A DNA stretch of 64,000 bases from Paraburkholderia kirstenboschensis (GTDB taxonomy: Bacteria; Pseudomonadota; Gammaproteobacteria; Burkholderiales; Burkholderiaceae). Position numbers and translations under genes: made by a program. The stretch is taken from NCBI RefSeq assembly GCF_904848585.1, contig NZ_CAJHCR010000013.1, positions 62,001 to 126,000 on the forward strand, in the 5' to 3' direction. Position 1 is the first letter of the stretch; each line of letters begins with the position of its first letter. Below are positions 43,312 through 52,656 of this stretch, piece after piece. The notes beneath the pieces are model-generated. The model ran no database searches, had not been told where the DNA came from, and saw only the letters and a program-made list of their open reading frames with translations.

Positions 43312-44228
43312 AAATCGCTCACACCACCATCGCTGTACTCGCGCTGCGCGCACGCGGCGCGAGGCTTCTGTGCTCCGCTCCGCGCGCCGCCCTGCAGGCG
43401 TGTGCCGTATCGCTGCTGATGCTGGGCGCAGCGTGCACCACGACTGAGCACGTCAGCGAAGCGCGGCCCGTCATGCGCAATACCACGCCGAGCAACATGA
43501 GCGAACTGCGCATCGCGGAAACGGCGCTCGACTCGGGCAACCTCGAACTCGCGACGTCGCTGTACGAGAAGATAGTGAAGGCAAATCCGCGTTCGGTCCA
43601 GGGCTTGACCGGCTTGGGCAACACGCTTTACGCGGTAGGCGACTACACGCGTGCCGGCGTGTATTACGACCACGCGAGCGAGGCGGACGCAAACGCGCCT
43701 GCGCCGCTGATAGGACATGCACGCGTGGCAATTCACCAGCGCCGTTTCGACGATGCGATCGCCACCTATCGCCGCGTGCTCGCAATGACCCCGAACGACC
43801 CGCTCGCGTTGGCAGGGCTCGGTGCGGCGATCGACTTGTCGGGCGATCACGCAGGCGCGCAGGCCGTCTTACGCGAAGGCCTCAGCAAGAACCCCGGCGA
43901 TCCGATGCTCAGCGTGAATCTCGGGCTGTCGCTGGTTCTCGGTGGCAATCCGCGGGAGGGGGCGAATGTGCTGCTCGACGTCACGCGTTACCCGGCCGCG
44001 CCGACGCAGGCTCGCCAGGATCTCGCGCTCGCCTACGGCTTGCTCGGCAACACGGACGCGGCTGCCGAAATCCTCGGGCACGATCTGCCCAAAGCATCGG
44101 TGCAGGACAATCTGCGCTTCTATGAAATCCAGCGCGAGCGTCTTGGACGGCATCCCGGTGCGGATGCGGGCGCGGCGAAAACTGCCACTGTGCCGGGTGT
44201 TCCGGTGCAGGCCGCGAGTCTGCGATGA
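43308..44228 (+). CDS. tadD: Tad pilus TPR protein TadD
   Basis: 306 residues with a signal sequence or lipobox (ACAVSLLMLGAACTTTEHVS, possible acylation at the C after GA). Four or more tetratricopeptide repeats follow: LEIAETALDSGNLELATSLY is the first type, then YAVGDYTRAGVYYDHASEAD and HQRRFDDAIATYRRVLAMTP. TadD is needed for secretin function in Tad systems. Four-base overlaps join it to both neighbours. Confidence 0.88.
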   Translation: MKIAHTTIAVLALRARGARLLCSAPRAALQACAVSLLMLGAACTTTEHVSEARPVMRNTTPSNMSELRIAETALDSGNLELATSLYEKIVKANPRSVQGLTGLGNTLYAVGDYTRAGVYYDHASEADANAPAPLIGHARVAIHQRRFDDAIATYRRVLAMTPNDPLALAGLGAAIDLSGDHAGAQAVLREGLSKNPGDPMLSVNLGLSLVLGGNPREGANVLLDVTRYPAAPTQARQDLALAYGLLGNTDAAAEILGHDLPKASVQDNLRFYEIQRERLGRHPGADAGAAKTATVPGVPVQAASLR

Positions 44229-44719
44229 CAGCGGCGGCCCGGCTGCGACGGCGCGGACTCGGGCGCGCGCTGGTTGACGACAGCGGCGTGTCGGCGATCG
44301 AATTCGCGCTGCTCTCGCCGGTGGTGTTCTTTCTCGCGTTGGGCACCGTCGAACTTGCGCTCGACATGATCGTCGACGCTTCGGTTCAGATCGCGGCTCA
44401 GTCCGCTTCACGCACGGGCCTGACCACGACGGTCCCGACCGGCAGCACGCGCGCGAATCAGGCCGCGAGCATTGTGATGGACACGCTTGGCGGCTGGCAA
44501 AAGATTGGCGGCACCGTCACGATTAGCACGCTTAACTACGGCACCTACAACAACGTGGGTACGCCGACTTATCAGTCGAACATGGGCGGGTACGGCGATG
44601 TGGTCTCTTACCAGATCACCGTCACGTTGCCGGAAGGCTTCACGGGTTTGCCGAAGTATTTCGGCGTTCCAATGCCGCTGACGTTTCAACGCAACTACCT
44701 CGTACAGAACGAAAAATGA
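44225..44719 (+). CDS. tadE: TadE-like pseudopilin
   Basis: 164 residues. The N-terminal TadE signature DDSGVSAIEFALLSPVVFFL is the hydrophobic prepilin-like helix with the conserved E; the rest is exported. TadE-type pseudopilins are processed by the TadV peptidase and needed for pilus assembly. Four-base overlap with both tadD and the following gene. Confidence 0.88.
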   Translation: MTAAARLRRRGLGRALVDDSGVSAIEFALLSPVVFFLALGTVELALDMIVDASVQIAAQSASRTGLTTTVPTGSTRANQAASIVMDTLGGWQKIGGTVTISTLNYGTYNNVGTPTYQSNMGGYGDVVSYQITVTLPEGFTGLPKYFGVPMPLTFQRNYLVQNEK

Positions 44720-45426
44720 TACGCATTGCCGACAGATTGCCGCCGCTCTTGCGCCGCCGCCTGCGCATCGGACGGCGCACGCTTATGCCGATTTTTCGCT
44801 CGGATCGCGGCAGCGTTGCGATTGAGTTCGTGGTTCTCGTGCCGCTGATGCTGCTGGTCATGCTCGGCTTCAGCGAGGTCTATCTGTACATGCGCGCGGT
44901 GAGCCTCGTCGAACATACCGCGTTTACGCTGGCCGACTCGTTGGGACAGATGTCGTCGGTCGTCAACGACTCGGGCACGACGTCGTCGAACAGCCTGGGT
45001 TCGATCTGGAATGCCGCCGCGATGATCGCCACGCCCAATAGCTTGAAAACGCGGGGTGGCGTGTATGTGACGTCGATCTGCGATCAAAAAATCAACCTTT
45101 GCTCGGCGAGCAGTCCGAGCAACATCGTGAATTCGCCATCTGCGCCGACGATGGCCGCTGGCACGCCACTGCTGTTCTGGCAGCGCAGCGCTCCGTGGAC
45201 TTTGTCGGGCATGAAGTCCAAAGAAACCACCGGCAATCTGCTGCCGACCACCTGGCCTTTTCGCAACGGCGATTCCGCGATCGTAATCGAGGTGTTCTAT
45301 TCGTACACGCCGTTTTCGATGACGCTGCCCTTCTGGAGCAATGCGCCGGGCACGCAGATCATCTATGAGCGCGTCTATGTGCGGCCGCGCTCGGGCAGCG
45401 CGCTTTCTCTGGTGGCGGCGTCATGA
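44716..45426 (+). CDS. tadF: TadE/TadF-family pseudopilin
   Basis: 236 residues. The conserved start is FRSDRGSVAIEFVVLVPLML, again prepilin-like with E in the helix, preceded by a basic N-terminal stretch. The remaining 190 residues are a variable exported domain with a cysteine pair (CDQKINLC). It fills the tadF position by order; the second TadE domain protein of the operon. Four-base overlap on both sides. Confidence 0.82.
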   Translation: MIRIADRLPPLLRRRLRIGRRTLMPIFRSDRGSVAIEFVVLVPLMLLVMLGFSEVYLYMRAVSLVEHTAFTLADSLGQMSSVVNDSGTTSSNSLGSIWNAAAMIATPNSLKTRGGVYVTSICDQKINLCSASSPSNIVNSPSAPTMAAGTPLLFWQRSAPWTLSGMKSKETTGNLLPTTWPFRNGDSAIVIEVFYSYTPFSMTLPFWSNAPGTQIIYERVYVRPRSGSALSLVAAS

Positions 45427-47225
45427 AGCGCGTCATCGACATGCGCCGCACGGTGCCGTCCGAGCCGCGCTCGCTGTCGGCGTTGCTCAAGGGCGACGAG
45501 GGCGCGATTACCGTCGTCTTCGCGTTGTGCGCTACGCTGATGATCGGCTCCATGTGCACTGCGATCGACACGATTCATTATCAGATGACGCAGACGCGCG
45601 TGCAGATGGCGCTCGACGTCGCGACGCTGTCATCGGGTGTCAACCTTATGCATTACAGCGCGACCACCGGCAGCAGTCTCGCGCAATGGCAAGCCGACGC
45701 GCGCGCTTACTACAACGCGAACATGCCGTCCGGCTACATGGAATTCTCCATGCCGGACGCGCAGTTCTCGGCGACTGTCACCGGCCAGCCGTCCACCGGT
45801 CAGACTATCAAGCTTGCCGCCGCGGGCTCGGCGCCGTTGCTCGCGCCGATCATTTTCGGCAAGGGCACGTCGAGCGGCAATTCCGGCTCCGGTTCGGGAT
45901 CGGACGGGTCGTGGCCCGACAAGGTGACGATCACCGCGTCGAACACCGCGCTGCGCATGCCCCAAAGCCAGCTCGAACTGGTGCTGGTGCTCGACAATAC
46001 CGGGTCAATGGCGGACTCCGCGAGCAGCAATTCGCAGGGTACGAAGATTCAGGGGCTACGCACTGCCGCGACCGATCTGGTGAACGACATCCTCGGCGTA
46101 CAAAACAACAATTCCTACATCGGACTCGTGCCCTTCACCACGATGGTGAACCTCGGCAGCTCGCTGCTTTCGAGCGGCAGCTGGATGTCGCCGACCTTCG
46201 CGTACAACCCCAACAACGTTTACATGACGGCTCAGTCGGGCATCACAGGTTCAGGATGGGGCGGCTGTGCAGTCGAGCCGCGCGACGCGGGCTTGAGTCT
46301 CTATCCGAAGGCCTATGCGCCTAAAGACGCTCCGGGCTTCACGCCGTTCTACTACAACGTGCCCAAAACGGGTTTCACGGTCACGACCTACAAGAGCACC
46401 AGCAAAGGCAGCAGTAACTACTGCGTTGTGCAAAGTAAAAAATCGGTCGCCGGCGTTCCGCTGACCGTGCAGAGCAACGGTTCCACCACCACCTGCGGCA
46501 TCGGTACCGGCGTGGGCATTGCGGAGGCCTGGGGCCAGGCGAGCCAGACGAATCCGAGCATGAGGGTCTACGACCAGAACGGTAACGTCAACGGGTCAGG
46601 AAGTCCCTGTTCGATTGCTCCGGTCAAATTCCTCACCAAAGACCCAACGACGCTGACGACTGCAATTGGCAATATGCAGGCGGCGGGCTCCACGATGATC
46701 CCGACCGGCTTGCTCTGGGGCTGGCGCATGTTGTCATCGGACTGGTCAAGCAGTGTGTCGAATGGCAATGGCTGGGTGTCAACCGATAAGACCTTGCCGC
46801 GCCCCGAAACCACTCAAGGCTTGCAGCGCGTCGCCATTGTTCTGACCGACGGCCAAAACGACCCGGGCAGCGCGAACGGGATCATGCCCGCGCCGTCGTT
46901 CAACGGTTTGACAGGTGTCGGCAGCAGCTTGTTGAAAGCGCCGACGGTGACGCGCGACGACGGCACGTCCCTTTCGAACGGGTCGACCACATCGGTAACC
47001 GACATCAACGCTTTCCAGCTCGCCGTGTGCACCGCGATGAAGAACGACGGCATCATCATCTATGCGATCACGTTCGGGAGCGATGCATCGAGTTCAGTCG
47101 CACAGACAACGATGCGAGGCTGCGCGTCGCCAGGCAACTACTATCACGCGCCCACCAATGCGACGCTCGATGCGATCTTCCAGCAGATCGCGGGCAACCT
47201 TGGTGTGCTGCGTCTCACGCAGTGA
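45423..47225 (+). CDS. tadG: TadG-like protein with von Willebrand factor A domain
   Basis: 600 residues. A TadG-type N-terminus (LKGDEGAITVVFALCATLMI) anchors it, and the vWA domain starts near residue 184 with the MIDAS sequence LVLVLDNTGSMADSAS. A large Ser/Gly/Asn-rich insert covers about 230-460 before the second half (VAIVLTDGQNDPGSA). TadG is an accessory, outer-membrane-anchoring component of the Tad pilus or a tip-like protein. It is the last gene of the operon; 74 bases of non-coding follow. Confidence 0.85.
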   Translation: MKRVIDMRRTVPSEPRSLSALLKGDEGAITVVFALCATLMIGSMCTAIDTIHYQMTQTRVQMALDVATLSSGVNLMHYSATTGSSLAQWQADARAYYNANMPSGYMEFSMPDAQFSATVTGQPSTGQTIKLAAAGSAPLLAPIIFGKGTSSGNSGSGSGSDGSWPDKVTITASNTALRMPQSQLELVLVLDNTGSMADSASSNSQGTKIQGLRTAATDLVNDILGVQNNNSYIGLVPFTTMVNLGSSLLSSGSWMSPTFAYNPNNVYMTAQSGITGSGWGGCAVEPRDAGLSLYPKAYAPKDAPGFTPFYYNVPKTGFTVTTYKSTSKGSSNYCVVQSKKSVAGVPLTVQSNGSTTTCGIGTGVGIAEAWGQASQTNPSMRVYDQNGNVNGSGSPCSIAPVKFLTKDPTTLTTAIGNMQAAGSTMIPTGLLWGWRMLSSDWSSSVSNGNGWVSTDKTLPRPETTQGLQRVAIVLTDGQNDPGSANGIMPAPSFNGLTGVGSSLLKAPTVTRDDGTSLSNGSTTSVTDINAFQLAVCTAMKNDGIIIYAITFGSDASSSVAQTTMRGCASPGNYYHAPTNATLDAIFQQIAGNLGVLRLTQ

Positions 47226-47299
47226 TCGTGAAAAGCGCTGGTTTGTTGGCGGCCAATCTCACCTCGCGAGCGGTTCGCGCGTCGAGCGGTGTCGATTTC

Positions 47300-47560
47300 C
47301 TACGGCGCTGTTTTCTTCGCCAGCACCAGATAATGCGCCCGACCGGTCTTGCTTTCGTCGTATTGCAGAAGAAGATCGCCAGGCGGCACTGTCATGTCCG
47401 GAAACGATTTGATGATGCCACCGCTTCTTATCGTTCGGTCCCAGTCCGGCACTGGGCCGAGGGTGTAAAAACTGATCCCGTACGCCGGTGCGTCGCACAT
47501 TACGGATGCATCCGACGCAGCTTGCGAAACATACCCACGGCACTTCTTGCTGCCGTACAA
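47300..47560 (-). CDS. Hypothetical protein, apparently truncated at its 5' end
   Basis: 86 residues from TTG 47560. The sequence KKCRGYVSQAASDASVMCDA and then PAYGISFYTLGPVPDWDRTI looks like a folded domain with a possible disulfide (C7 and C22 of this frame), and the ending HYLVLAKKTAP is clean. No ATG or ribosome-binding site precedes it, and sequence upstream is unlike it, so the N-terminus may have been lost. It lies between the Tad operon end and the epoxide hydrolase paralogue and is on the minus strand. Confidence 0.45.
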   Translation of the reverse strand: MYGSKKCRGYVSQAASDASVMCDAPAYGISFYTLGPVPDWDRTIRSGGIIKSFPDMTVPPGDLLLQYDESKTGRAHYLVLAKKTAP

Positions 47561-47597
47561 GACGGCAGCCTGCGAGGCGCCAACGCCCTCAAGTCCG

Positions 47598-48950
47598 TTA
47601 CGTGCGCAGAGGTCTCAAACCGGCGCGAACTTCTTGCGCGAACAGTTGGGGTTGCTCCCACGCCGCAAAGTGTCCGCCTTTCTCGGGCCGGTTGTAATAG
47701 ATGAGGTTGTGATACGCCCGCTCTGCCCAACTGCGCGGCGCCTGATAGTTCTCTCGCGGAAATACGCTTATTGCGGCCGGCACCGACACGTCGGCAGCTG
47801 CAGTGAAATTGAAGTGCGACTCCCAGTAAAAACGCGCCGCGGAGATCCCCGTGTTGGTCAACCAGTAGAGCGTGATGTCGTCGAGAACATCGTCCCGTGT
47901 CATTGCGCCTGCCGATTCACCGTTCACGTCGCGACCGAACACCGCGGAGGTCAACGCTGCCGCCGGCTGCGTGTACCCGTCACCGTGATCGAGCAGCCAG
48001 CCTGCCAGGCCAATGGGTGAGTCAGAGATGCCATACAACGTCTGCGGACGGGTGCCCATCTCCAGTGCGTAGGCGCGTCGCTTCATTGCCGCGCTGGCGA
48101 GCTGCTCGTAGGCATGCCGTTCGTCAGCGGAAAGGTTGGGCGGGGGCGCGTCACCCGCCTGAAGTGCTTTGACGATTTCGGGCGGCACGGTTGCGGGAAA
48201 ATTGACGTGGATACCTAACAATTCAGGCGGCGCCTGTTTGGCCATGACGTTGCAGACGACACCGCCGAGATCGCCGCCTTGCGCCGCGAATTTCGCGTAA
48301 CCAAGACGCTTCATCAGTACGACCCAGGCACGCGCCGTACGCTCGGGACCCCAGCCCGTTTGCGTGGGCTTGCCCGAAAGTCCGTAACCCGGCAAGGACG
48401 GAATCACCAGATGGAAGGCGTCCGATGCACTCGCGCCATACGCCGTCGGATTAGTCAACGGATCGATGATCTTGAACTGCTCGATAACCGACCCGGGCCA
48501 CCCATGCGTGACCACAAGCGGCATCGCGTTTTCATGTTTCGAACGAACATGGATGAAATGGATATCCAGCCCATCGATCTCCGTGACGAAATTCGGTAGC
48601 CCGTTCAATCTTGCCTCGACCTTGCGCCAGTCGTAATCGGTCGACCAATGACGCGCGAGCTCCTGGAGCATGGCGAGCGGTACGCCTTGAGAGTCGTCGG
48701 CGACCGTCTCACGCTCTGGCCATCTCGTCGTCTTGATGCGTCGCCGCAAGTCGCTCAGTTGCGATTCAGGTACATGCACGCGTAGCGCACGAATAGCGGT
48801 ATTGTCGCCGTCCGTAGCCGGGGCAACGTCAATGATCGGTCGATTCGTTTGCGCAAAAGCAAGCGGACTGAGCGAGCCCGCAGCAACGGCAGCCGTTGCC
48901 ACGCTGACAAAGCGGCGGCGAGATAGCAATTGCGGAATGGTGTCTGACAT
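47598..48950 (-). CDS. Epoxide hydrolase-like alpha/beta hydrolase, Tat-exported (paralogue 2)
   Basis: About 450 residues. Tat signal LSRRRFVSVATAAVAAGSLS, then the EHN domain (RVHVPESQLSDLRRRIKTTR), HGWPGSVIE, nucleophile aspartate in GGDLGGVV, and catalytic histidine in EKGGHFAAWEQP. It is clearly paralogous to the enzyme at 20684-22003, with an N of GGDWGN replaced by G in this one. ATG 48950 with GGAGAACCT upstream. Ends 38 bases before the truncated hypothetical gene. The shared signal peptide and fold suggest ancient duplication. Confidence 0.88.
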   Translation of the reverse strand: MSDTIPQLLSRRRFVSVATAAVAAGSLSPLAFAQTNRPIIDVAPATDGDNTAIRALRVHVPESQLSDLRRRIKTTRWPERETVADDSQGVPLAMLQELARHWSTDYDWRKVEARLNGLPNFVTEIDGLDIHFIHVRSKHENAMPLVVTHGWPGSVIEQFKIIDPLTNPTAYGASASDAFHLVIPSLPGYGLSGKPTQTGWGPERTARAWVVLMKRLGYAKFAAQGGDLGGVVCNVMAKQAPPELLGIHVNFPATVPPEIVKALQAGDAPPPNLSADERHAYEQLASAAMKRRAYALEMGTRPQTLYGISDSPIGLAGWLLDHGDGYTQPAAALTSAVFGRDVNGESAGAMTRDDVLDDITLYWLTNTGISAARFYWESHFNFTAAADVSVPAAISVFPRENYQAPRSWAERAYHNLIYYNRPEKGGHFAAWEQPQLFAQEVRAGLRPLRT

Positions 48951-49664
48951 AGGTTCTCCGACTGGCGATGAAGCGAGATTCACAGTCAATGGCAACGCGA
49001 TCGCGCGCGCCGTCTATGACGATGCGCAGAGTGCGCGCGTAGCGATAGGCACAGATGTATGCCTGTTTCCAGGAAGTGAGGTTTGCAAGCGCATGTGCCA
49101 AGGCGCTGTGTAATAGAAAGAGGAACCGCGTGCGCGGGGACTGCTTGGATGTCAAGCCGTGGCTACACCGCGAGTGAACTCAGCGCAGTGGAGTTTCACG
49201 AAGTCCCGCATGTGTACGCACGCTCGCACACTGCGCGGTCTGACACGTCTACTGCGGGCGCATACACTAAAAAGTAGGTGAAGATGCAGTCGTGTTCCAC
49301 CTGAATCTGACGAGTCAGCAGCCTTTCCCGGCGGCTGCTGACATGCTTGAACGCAAACTACCCAATGCGGGTTCGTCGCATGTAGAGGGTTAATTAAAAG
49401 AAAGACATGTACGGTTAATGCGCGCGCGCCGTGATCAGTTCGTCATGCTCTCAGGCAACCGTGGTGCGCAGATCGTCCGGGCCTTGCTCCTGGATCGGTT
49501 TGCCGTGAGCGACACGTTCATGAATGGGGGCAGTCGGTGTGCGATCGATCAGGAGACTCAGTAGCGCCGGACGGTTGTAGTGGCCCGCCGAGTCCATCAC
49601 ATCTTGCGTCGGTCGACCGACCTTGCTATCGACGGAGTTATCCGGTAACAAACGCGCCGTCGGC
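48951..49664. other. Gap between epoxide hydrolase and TehA genes
   Basis: About 714 bases with no supported gene. A short frame at 49451-49651 on the minus strand (VGRPTQDVMDSAGHYNRP and RPALLSLLIDRTPTAPIHER) has an amino-acid composition compatible with coding but no ribosome-binding site or recognisable family. The strong dyad at 49314-49342 is listed separately. Confidence 0.5.
49314..49342. promoter_or_regulatory. Perfect 10-bp inverted repeat in the intergenic gap
   Basis: GTCAGCAGCC at 49314-49323 and GGCTGCTGAC at 49333-49342 are exact complements around a 9-base centre. No T-run follows on either strand. Could be a protein-binding site, an RNA stem, or a terminator of a missing gene. 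Confidence 0.45.
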
Positions 49665-50687
49665 CTAACCCGCCCGCGTCACTCGCAAATCAGCCGGTGT
49701 TTGCAATGCCGATTGAGAGCCCACAACCGGCGTCGCAGCCGGCGGAATCAGCTTGCCTCGCACCAGCAAGGCAAGCGTCTTGAACGCCAGAATCGCGACG
49801 ATCACGTTGGCCAGAATGAACAGAACCGGTGCGGCCCATTCGACTGCACCAGCAGTGCCTCGTTCGACCATACGCAGCGCCATCGTCGGTAAAGCGGCTA
49901 CGCCGAAGCTGAAGGCCCAGTAACCAGGCACGAAAGCCTGTTGACGAATCCACGGCAGCAACCGCAACAGCAACAACGCCTGATAAAGGCCATAACCGAG
50001 CAGGATCAGCGCGAACAGATCGGGCGTGCCGCTCGTCAGGCCAAGGTAAGTCACGCCACCCACCACCGGCGGCGCGAGCTGAATGCCGAGGGTCGGACGC
50101 AATGCTTCAGGCAGGGGCTCATGCACGGCTGCACGATGCAGAATCAGCGATTCGATGGCAAGCCAGGACAGCAAGCCCGCACCGAAGAACAGCCCGCCCA
50201 GTTGATGAAAACCGAAGGCCGCCGCCGCCGTGCCCGCAACGAAACTCGGCGCCACGGTCGGCAGGTAAATGGCCGGCGTGACGAGTTCCGGCTTGCGCCC
50301 GCCTTGCCAGAGTCGTCCATGCAGATACACGCCGAGTGCCAGTTGTGCGACCACGGCAACGCCGAACAGCGCGAGCGCCAGGCGATATGCGTGCGGCTGC
50401 AAAAGCTGCGCGGCCAGCATGCTCGACACGGGCCCAAGCGCCGCGAACGACGACTGCACGGGATGCTGCATTTCCGCACGAGCCTCGGCAGTGCGGGTCA
50501 GCCACTTTTGCGCGTAGGCGACGAGAATGGCGAGCCACACGACTAACGCGGCCACCGTCGTCAAGATTCCAATGGCGGCCGGCAAGTGCCACAGCCTGAT
50601 CGCCACGCGCCACAGATTGGCGAGCGCCAGTGCGCCCACCGCGATCCCGAAGAATGCAACTGGTACCGAGCCACGATTGCTGTCCAT
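49665..50687 (-). CDS. TDT/SLAC1-family transporter (TehA-like)
   Basis: About 340 residues with ten hydrophobic segments, the fold of TehA and SLAC1 anion channels. Sequence features such as FFGIAVGALALANLWRVA at the start and GLFFGAGLLSWLAIESLIL match the family, which includes tellurite resistance TehA and C4-dicarboxylate transporters. Start ATG 50687 has GGAGG seven bases upstream; the frame extends to 50720. It is co-directional with the TRAP operon but its start is 145 bases beyond the amidohydrolase end. Its substrate is not clear. Confidence 0.8.
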   Translation of the reverse strand: MDSNRGSVPVAFFGIAVGALALANLWRVAIRLWHLPAAIGILTTVAALVVWLAILVAYAQKWLTRTAEARAEMQHPVQSSFAALGPVSSMLAAQLLQPHAYRLALALFGVAVVAQLALGVYLHGRLWQGGRKPELVTPAIYLPTVAPSFVAGTAAAAFGFHQLGGLFFGAGLLSWLAIESLILHRAAVHEPLPEALRPTLGIQLAPPVVGGVTYLGLTSGTPDLFALILLGYGLYQALLLLRLLPWIRQQAFVPGYWAFSFGVAALPTMALRMVERGTAGAVEWAAPVLFILANVIVAILAFKTLALLVRGKLIPPAATPVVGSQSALQTPADLRVTRAG

Positions 50688-50832
50688 CACCGATCCTCCA
50701 GAAGTTGCGTCGCGCTCCACTGTTCCGGATTCGCGCGATCGATGACGTACTGTAGGACCCGGCCCGCAAATACTGAACGCTGGGCGCGCTCAACAAATTG
50801 CGCAATCGTCTCAAGATGCGCTGCAGTCTCGC

Positions 50833-51648
50833 CTAAAACCCGTACAACTCGGCCGGATTATCGACGAGTATCTTGCGGCGAACTTCCTGGCTTTCCGTTA
50901 GCTGCATCGTCCAGTCGAGCATGCGCGCGTCGTCGGGCACGGGCTTTACGTTGGGGTGCGGCCAATTCGATGCCCACACGCCGCGCCCCGGAAAACGCGT
51001 CGAGAGCGTGCGCACGAGCCACGACACGTCGTCGAAATCAGGCGCGCCGTTGCGCGAGCTTTCATATGGGGCGGACAGCTTGATCCAGCAACGCGGACCG
51101 TCGAGCAGGCGGCACAATGACGCGAACCCTTCGCTTTCCGGTGTGACCGGCGCGAGAAACTTGCCGAGATGATCGATGACCAGATTCGATGGCAAGCTCG
51201 CCAGCAGCGCTTCATGATCAGGCAGCGTGTGCCCGTCGAGTTGCAGGTTGATATTCCATCCCATTGGTGCGATGCGCGCCGACATAGGCTTGAGTCCATC
51301 CCACGGCAAAACGCCGCCCGGAAGCATCATGAAACGCACGCCACGTATGCCGGCATCGTGCAGGCGCTGCAATTCGTCATCGCTGACATCGGGCGGCACG
51401 ACCGCGACGCCACGCGCACCGTTGCCGAGCTGCGCAATGGCCGCGAGCGTGCAGCGGTTGTCGAAGCCGTACCCCGTTGGCTGCACGACGATCGCGCGCG
51501 ACAAACCGAGCGCGCGCTGCACTTCGCGATATGCCGAAGCAGGTGCCGGCGGCGGCGTGAAAGTCGCGCTCGCCGCGAGCGGATAGCCTTCCTCGTACAC
51601 GTGGATGTGGCAATCGCACGCGCCTGCGAAATCGATGGGACGGGTCAT
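50833..51648 (-). CDS. Amidohydrolase, 2-pyrone-4,6-dicarboxylate (LigI)-like
   Basis: 271 residues of the amidohydrolase-2 TIM barrel. The first metal-type motif is DCHIHVYEEGYPL, then NLVIDHLGKFLAP, and VWASNWPHPN near the end, as in LigI/4-sulfomuconolactone hydrolases. It would hydrolyse a lactone in a sugar-acid or aromatic pathway. Its ATG (51646-51648) overlaps the TGA of the dehydrogenase by ATGA, so it is part of the TRAP operon. The specific substrate is not determined. Confidence 0.83.
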   Translation of the reverse strand: MTRPIDFAGACDCHIHVYEEGYPLAASATFTPPPAPASAYREVQRALGLSRAIVVQPTGYGFDNRCTLAAIAQLGNGARGVAVVPPDVSDDELQRLHDAGIRGVRFMMLPGGVLPWDGLKPMSARIAPMGWNINLQLDGHTLPDHEALLASLPSNLVIDHLGKFLAPVTPESEGFASLCRLLDGPRCWIKLSAPYESSRNGAPDFDDVSWLVRTLSTRFPGRGVWASNWPHPNVKPVPDDARMLDWTMQLTESQEVRRKILVDNPAELYGF

Positions 51649-52652
51649 CGGGCGTCCGTCGGCATGGCAAAGCCCGAGACGCGAAATGCGTGCGCCGCAT
51701 TCACGGCGCCGGCGGGCATGCGGCCCTGAAACAGTGCTTCGGTTTGCGCGACGGTTTCCATCGATTGATGCTCGATGGCGCCCGGCGTCAGCCCGCCGAT
51801 GTGCGGCGTCGCGATCACGCGCGAATGGGCCGCCAACACGGGCGATGGCATCTGATCCGCTGCGCGGCCGACGTCGAGCGCGCATCCTGCCAGATGACCA
51901 CGCTCCAGCGCAGCGAGCAGAGCGGCGTCGTCGACGAGTTCGCCGCGCGCCGCGTTGATGAAGTACGCGCCAGCTTTCATCGCTGCGAAGGCCTGCGCGT
52001 TCATCAGGTTCGCAGTCTGCGGCGTGGCGGGCGCAAGGCATACGACGAAGTCTGACTCGGCGAGCAGCTCGTCCAGGGCGACCTGCTGCACGCGCGCGTC
52101 GTCGATCGTCGCAAATGGATCGGACACGATCACGCGCATGCCGAAGGCCGAAGCGAGAGGGCACAGGTAGCGCGATATCTGCCCATAACCGATCACGCCG
52201 AACGTGCTGCTGCGCAACTCGCGGCCCATCTTCGGAACAGGTGTTTCATGCCGGTGATACGCCTGCGCATACGCGGTCGTTCCTCGCGCGAGATCGAGCA
52301 TCGCGCCGATCACCCACTCCGACACGGCCGGTACGAAGCCTGCGCTCGCCTGCGTGACGAGCACGCCGAGTTCGCTCGCGGCATCTATATCGATGGTACG
52401 GATATCCACCGCGCAGCGCACGAAGGCGGCCAGCTTCGGCAGCGCTTCGAACAACGCGCGCGGCGCGGGCGTCTGCCGGTAAGCGATGATGACATCGGCA
52501 TCGCGCGCCGCGTCGACGAGTTCGGTGAGCGTCAGCTCGCGATCTTCGGGGTTGTACGTGGCGTCGGCGAACTTCGCGAGCGCCGCCGCCGCGCGTGCGC
52601 CGAAGTAATGGTCCAGCATGTGCCGGGGATGACTCACGAATACCTTGTTCAT
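51645..52652 (-). CDS. D-isomer-specific 2-hydroxyacid dehydrogenase
   Basis: 335 residues. Nucleotide-binding region FGVIGYGQISRYLCPLASAF, then the catalytic features: ARGELVDDAALLAALERGHL after the arginine region, and the histidine in TPHIGGLTPGAIEHQS. It reduces or oxidises a 2-hydroxyacid using NAD(P). Located between LacI and the amidohydrolase, it is expected to handle the acid imported by the TRAP transporter. Start ATG 52652 follows AAGGAC; the frame upstream is spurious. Confidence 0.88.
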   Translation of the reverse strand: MNKVFVSHPRHMLDHYFGARAAAALAKFADATYNPEDRELTLTELVDAARDADVIIAYRQTPAPRALFEALPKLAAFVRCAVDIRTIDIDAASELGVLVTQASAGFVPAVSEWVIGAMLDLARGTTAYAQAYHRHETPVPKMGRELRSSTFGVIGYGQISRYLCPLASAFGMRVIVSDPFATIDDARVQQVALDELLAESDFVVCLAPATPQTANLMNAQAFAAMKAGAYFINAARGELVDDAALLAALERGHLAGCALDVGRAADQMPSPVLAAHSRVIATPHIGGLTPGAIEHQSMETVAQTEALFQGRMPAGAVNAAHAFRVSGFAMPTDAR

Positions 52653-52656
52653 GTCC

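Noticed and set aside
49451-49651. Minus-strand frame of 66 residues before the TehA gene
   Set aside because: Amino-acid pattern is plausible, but it starts with TTG without a ribosome-binding site and matches no family I know.
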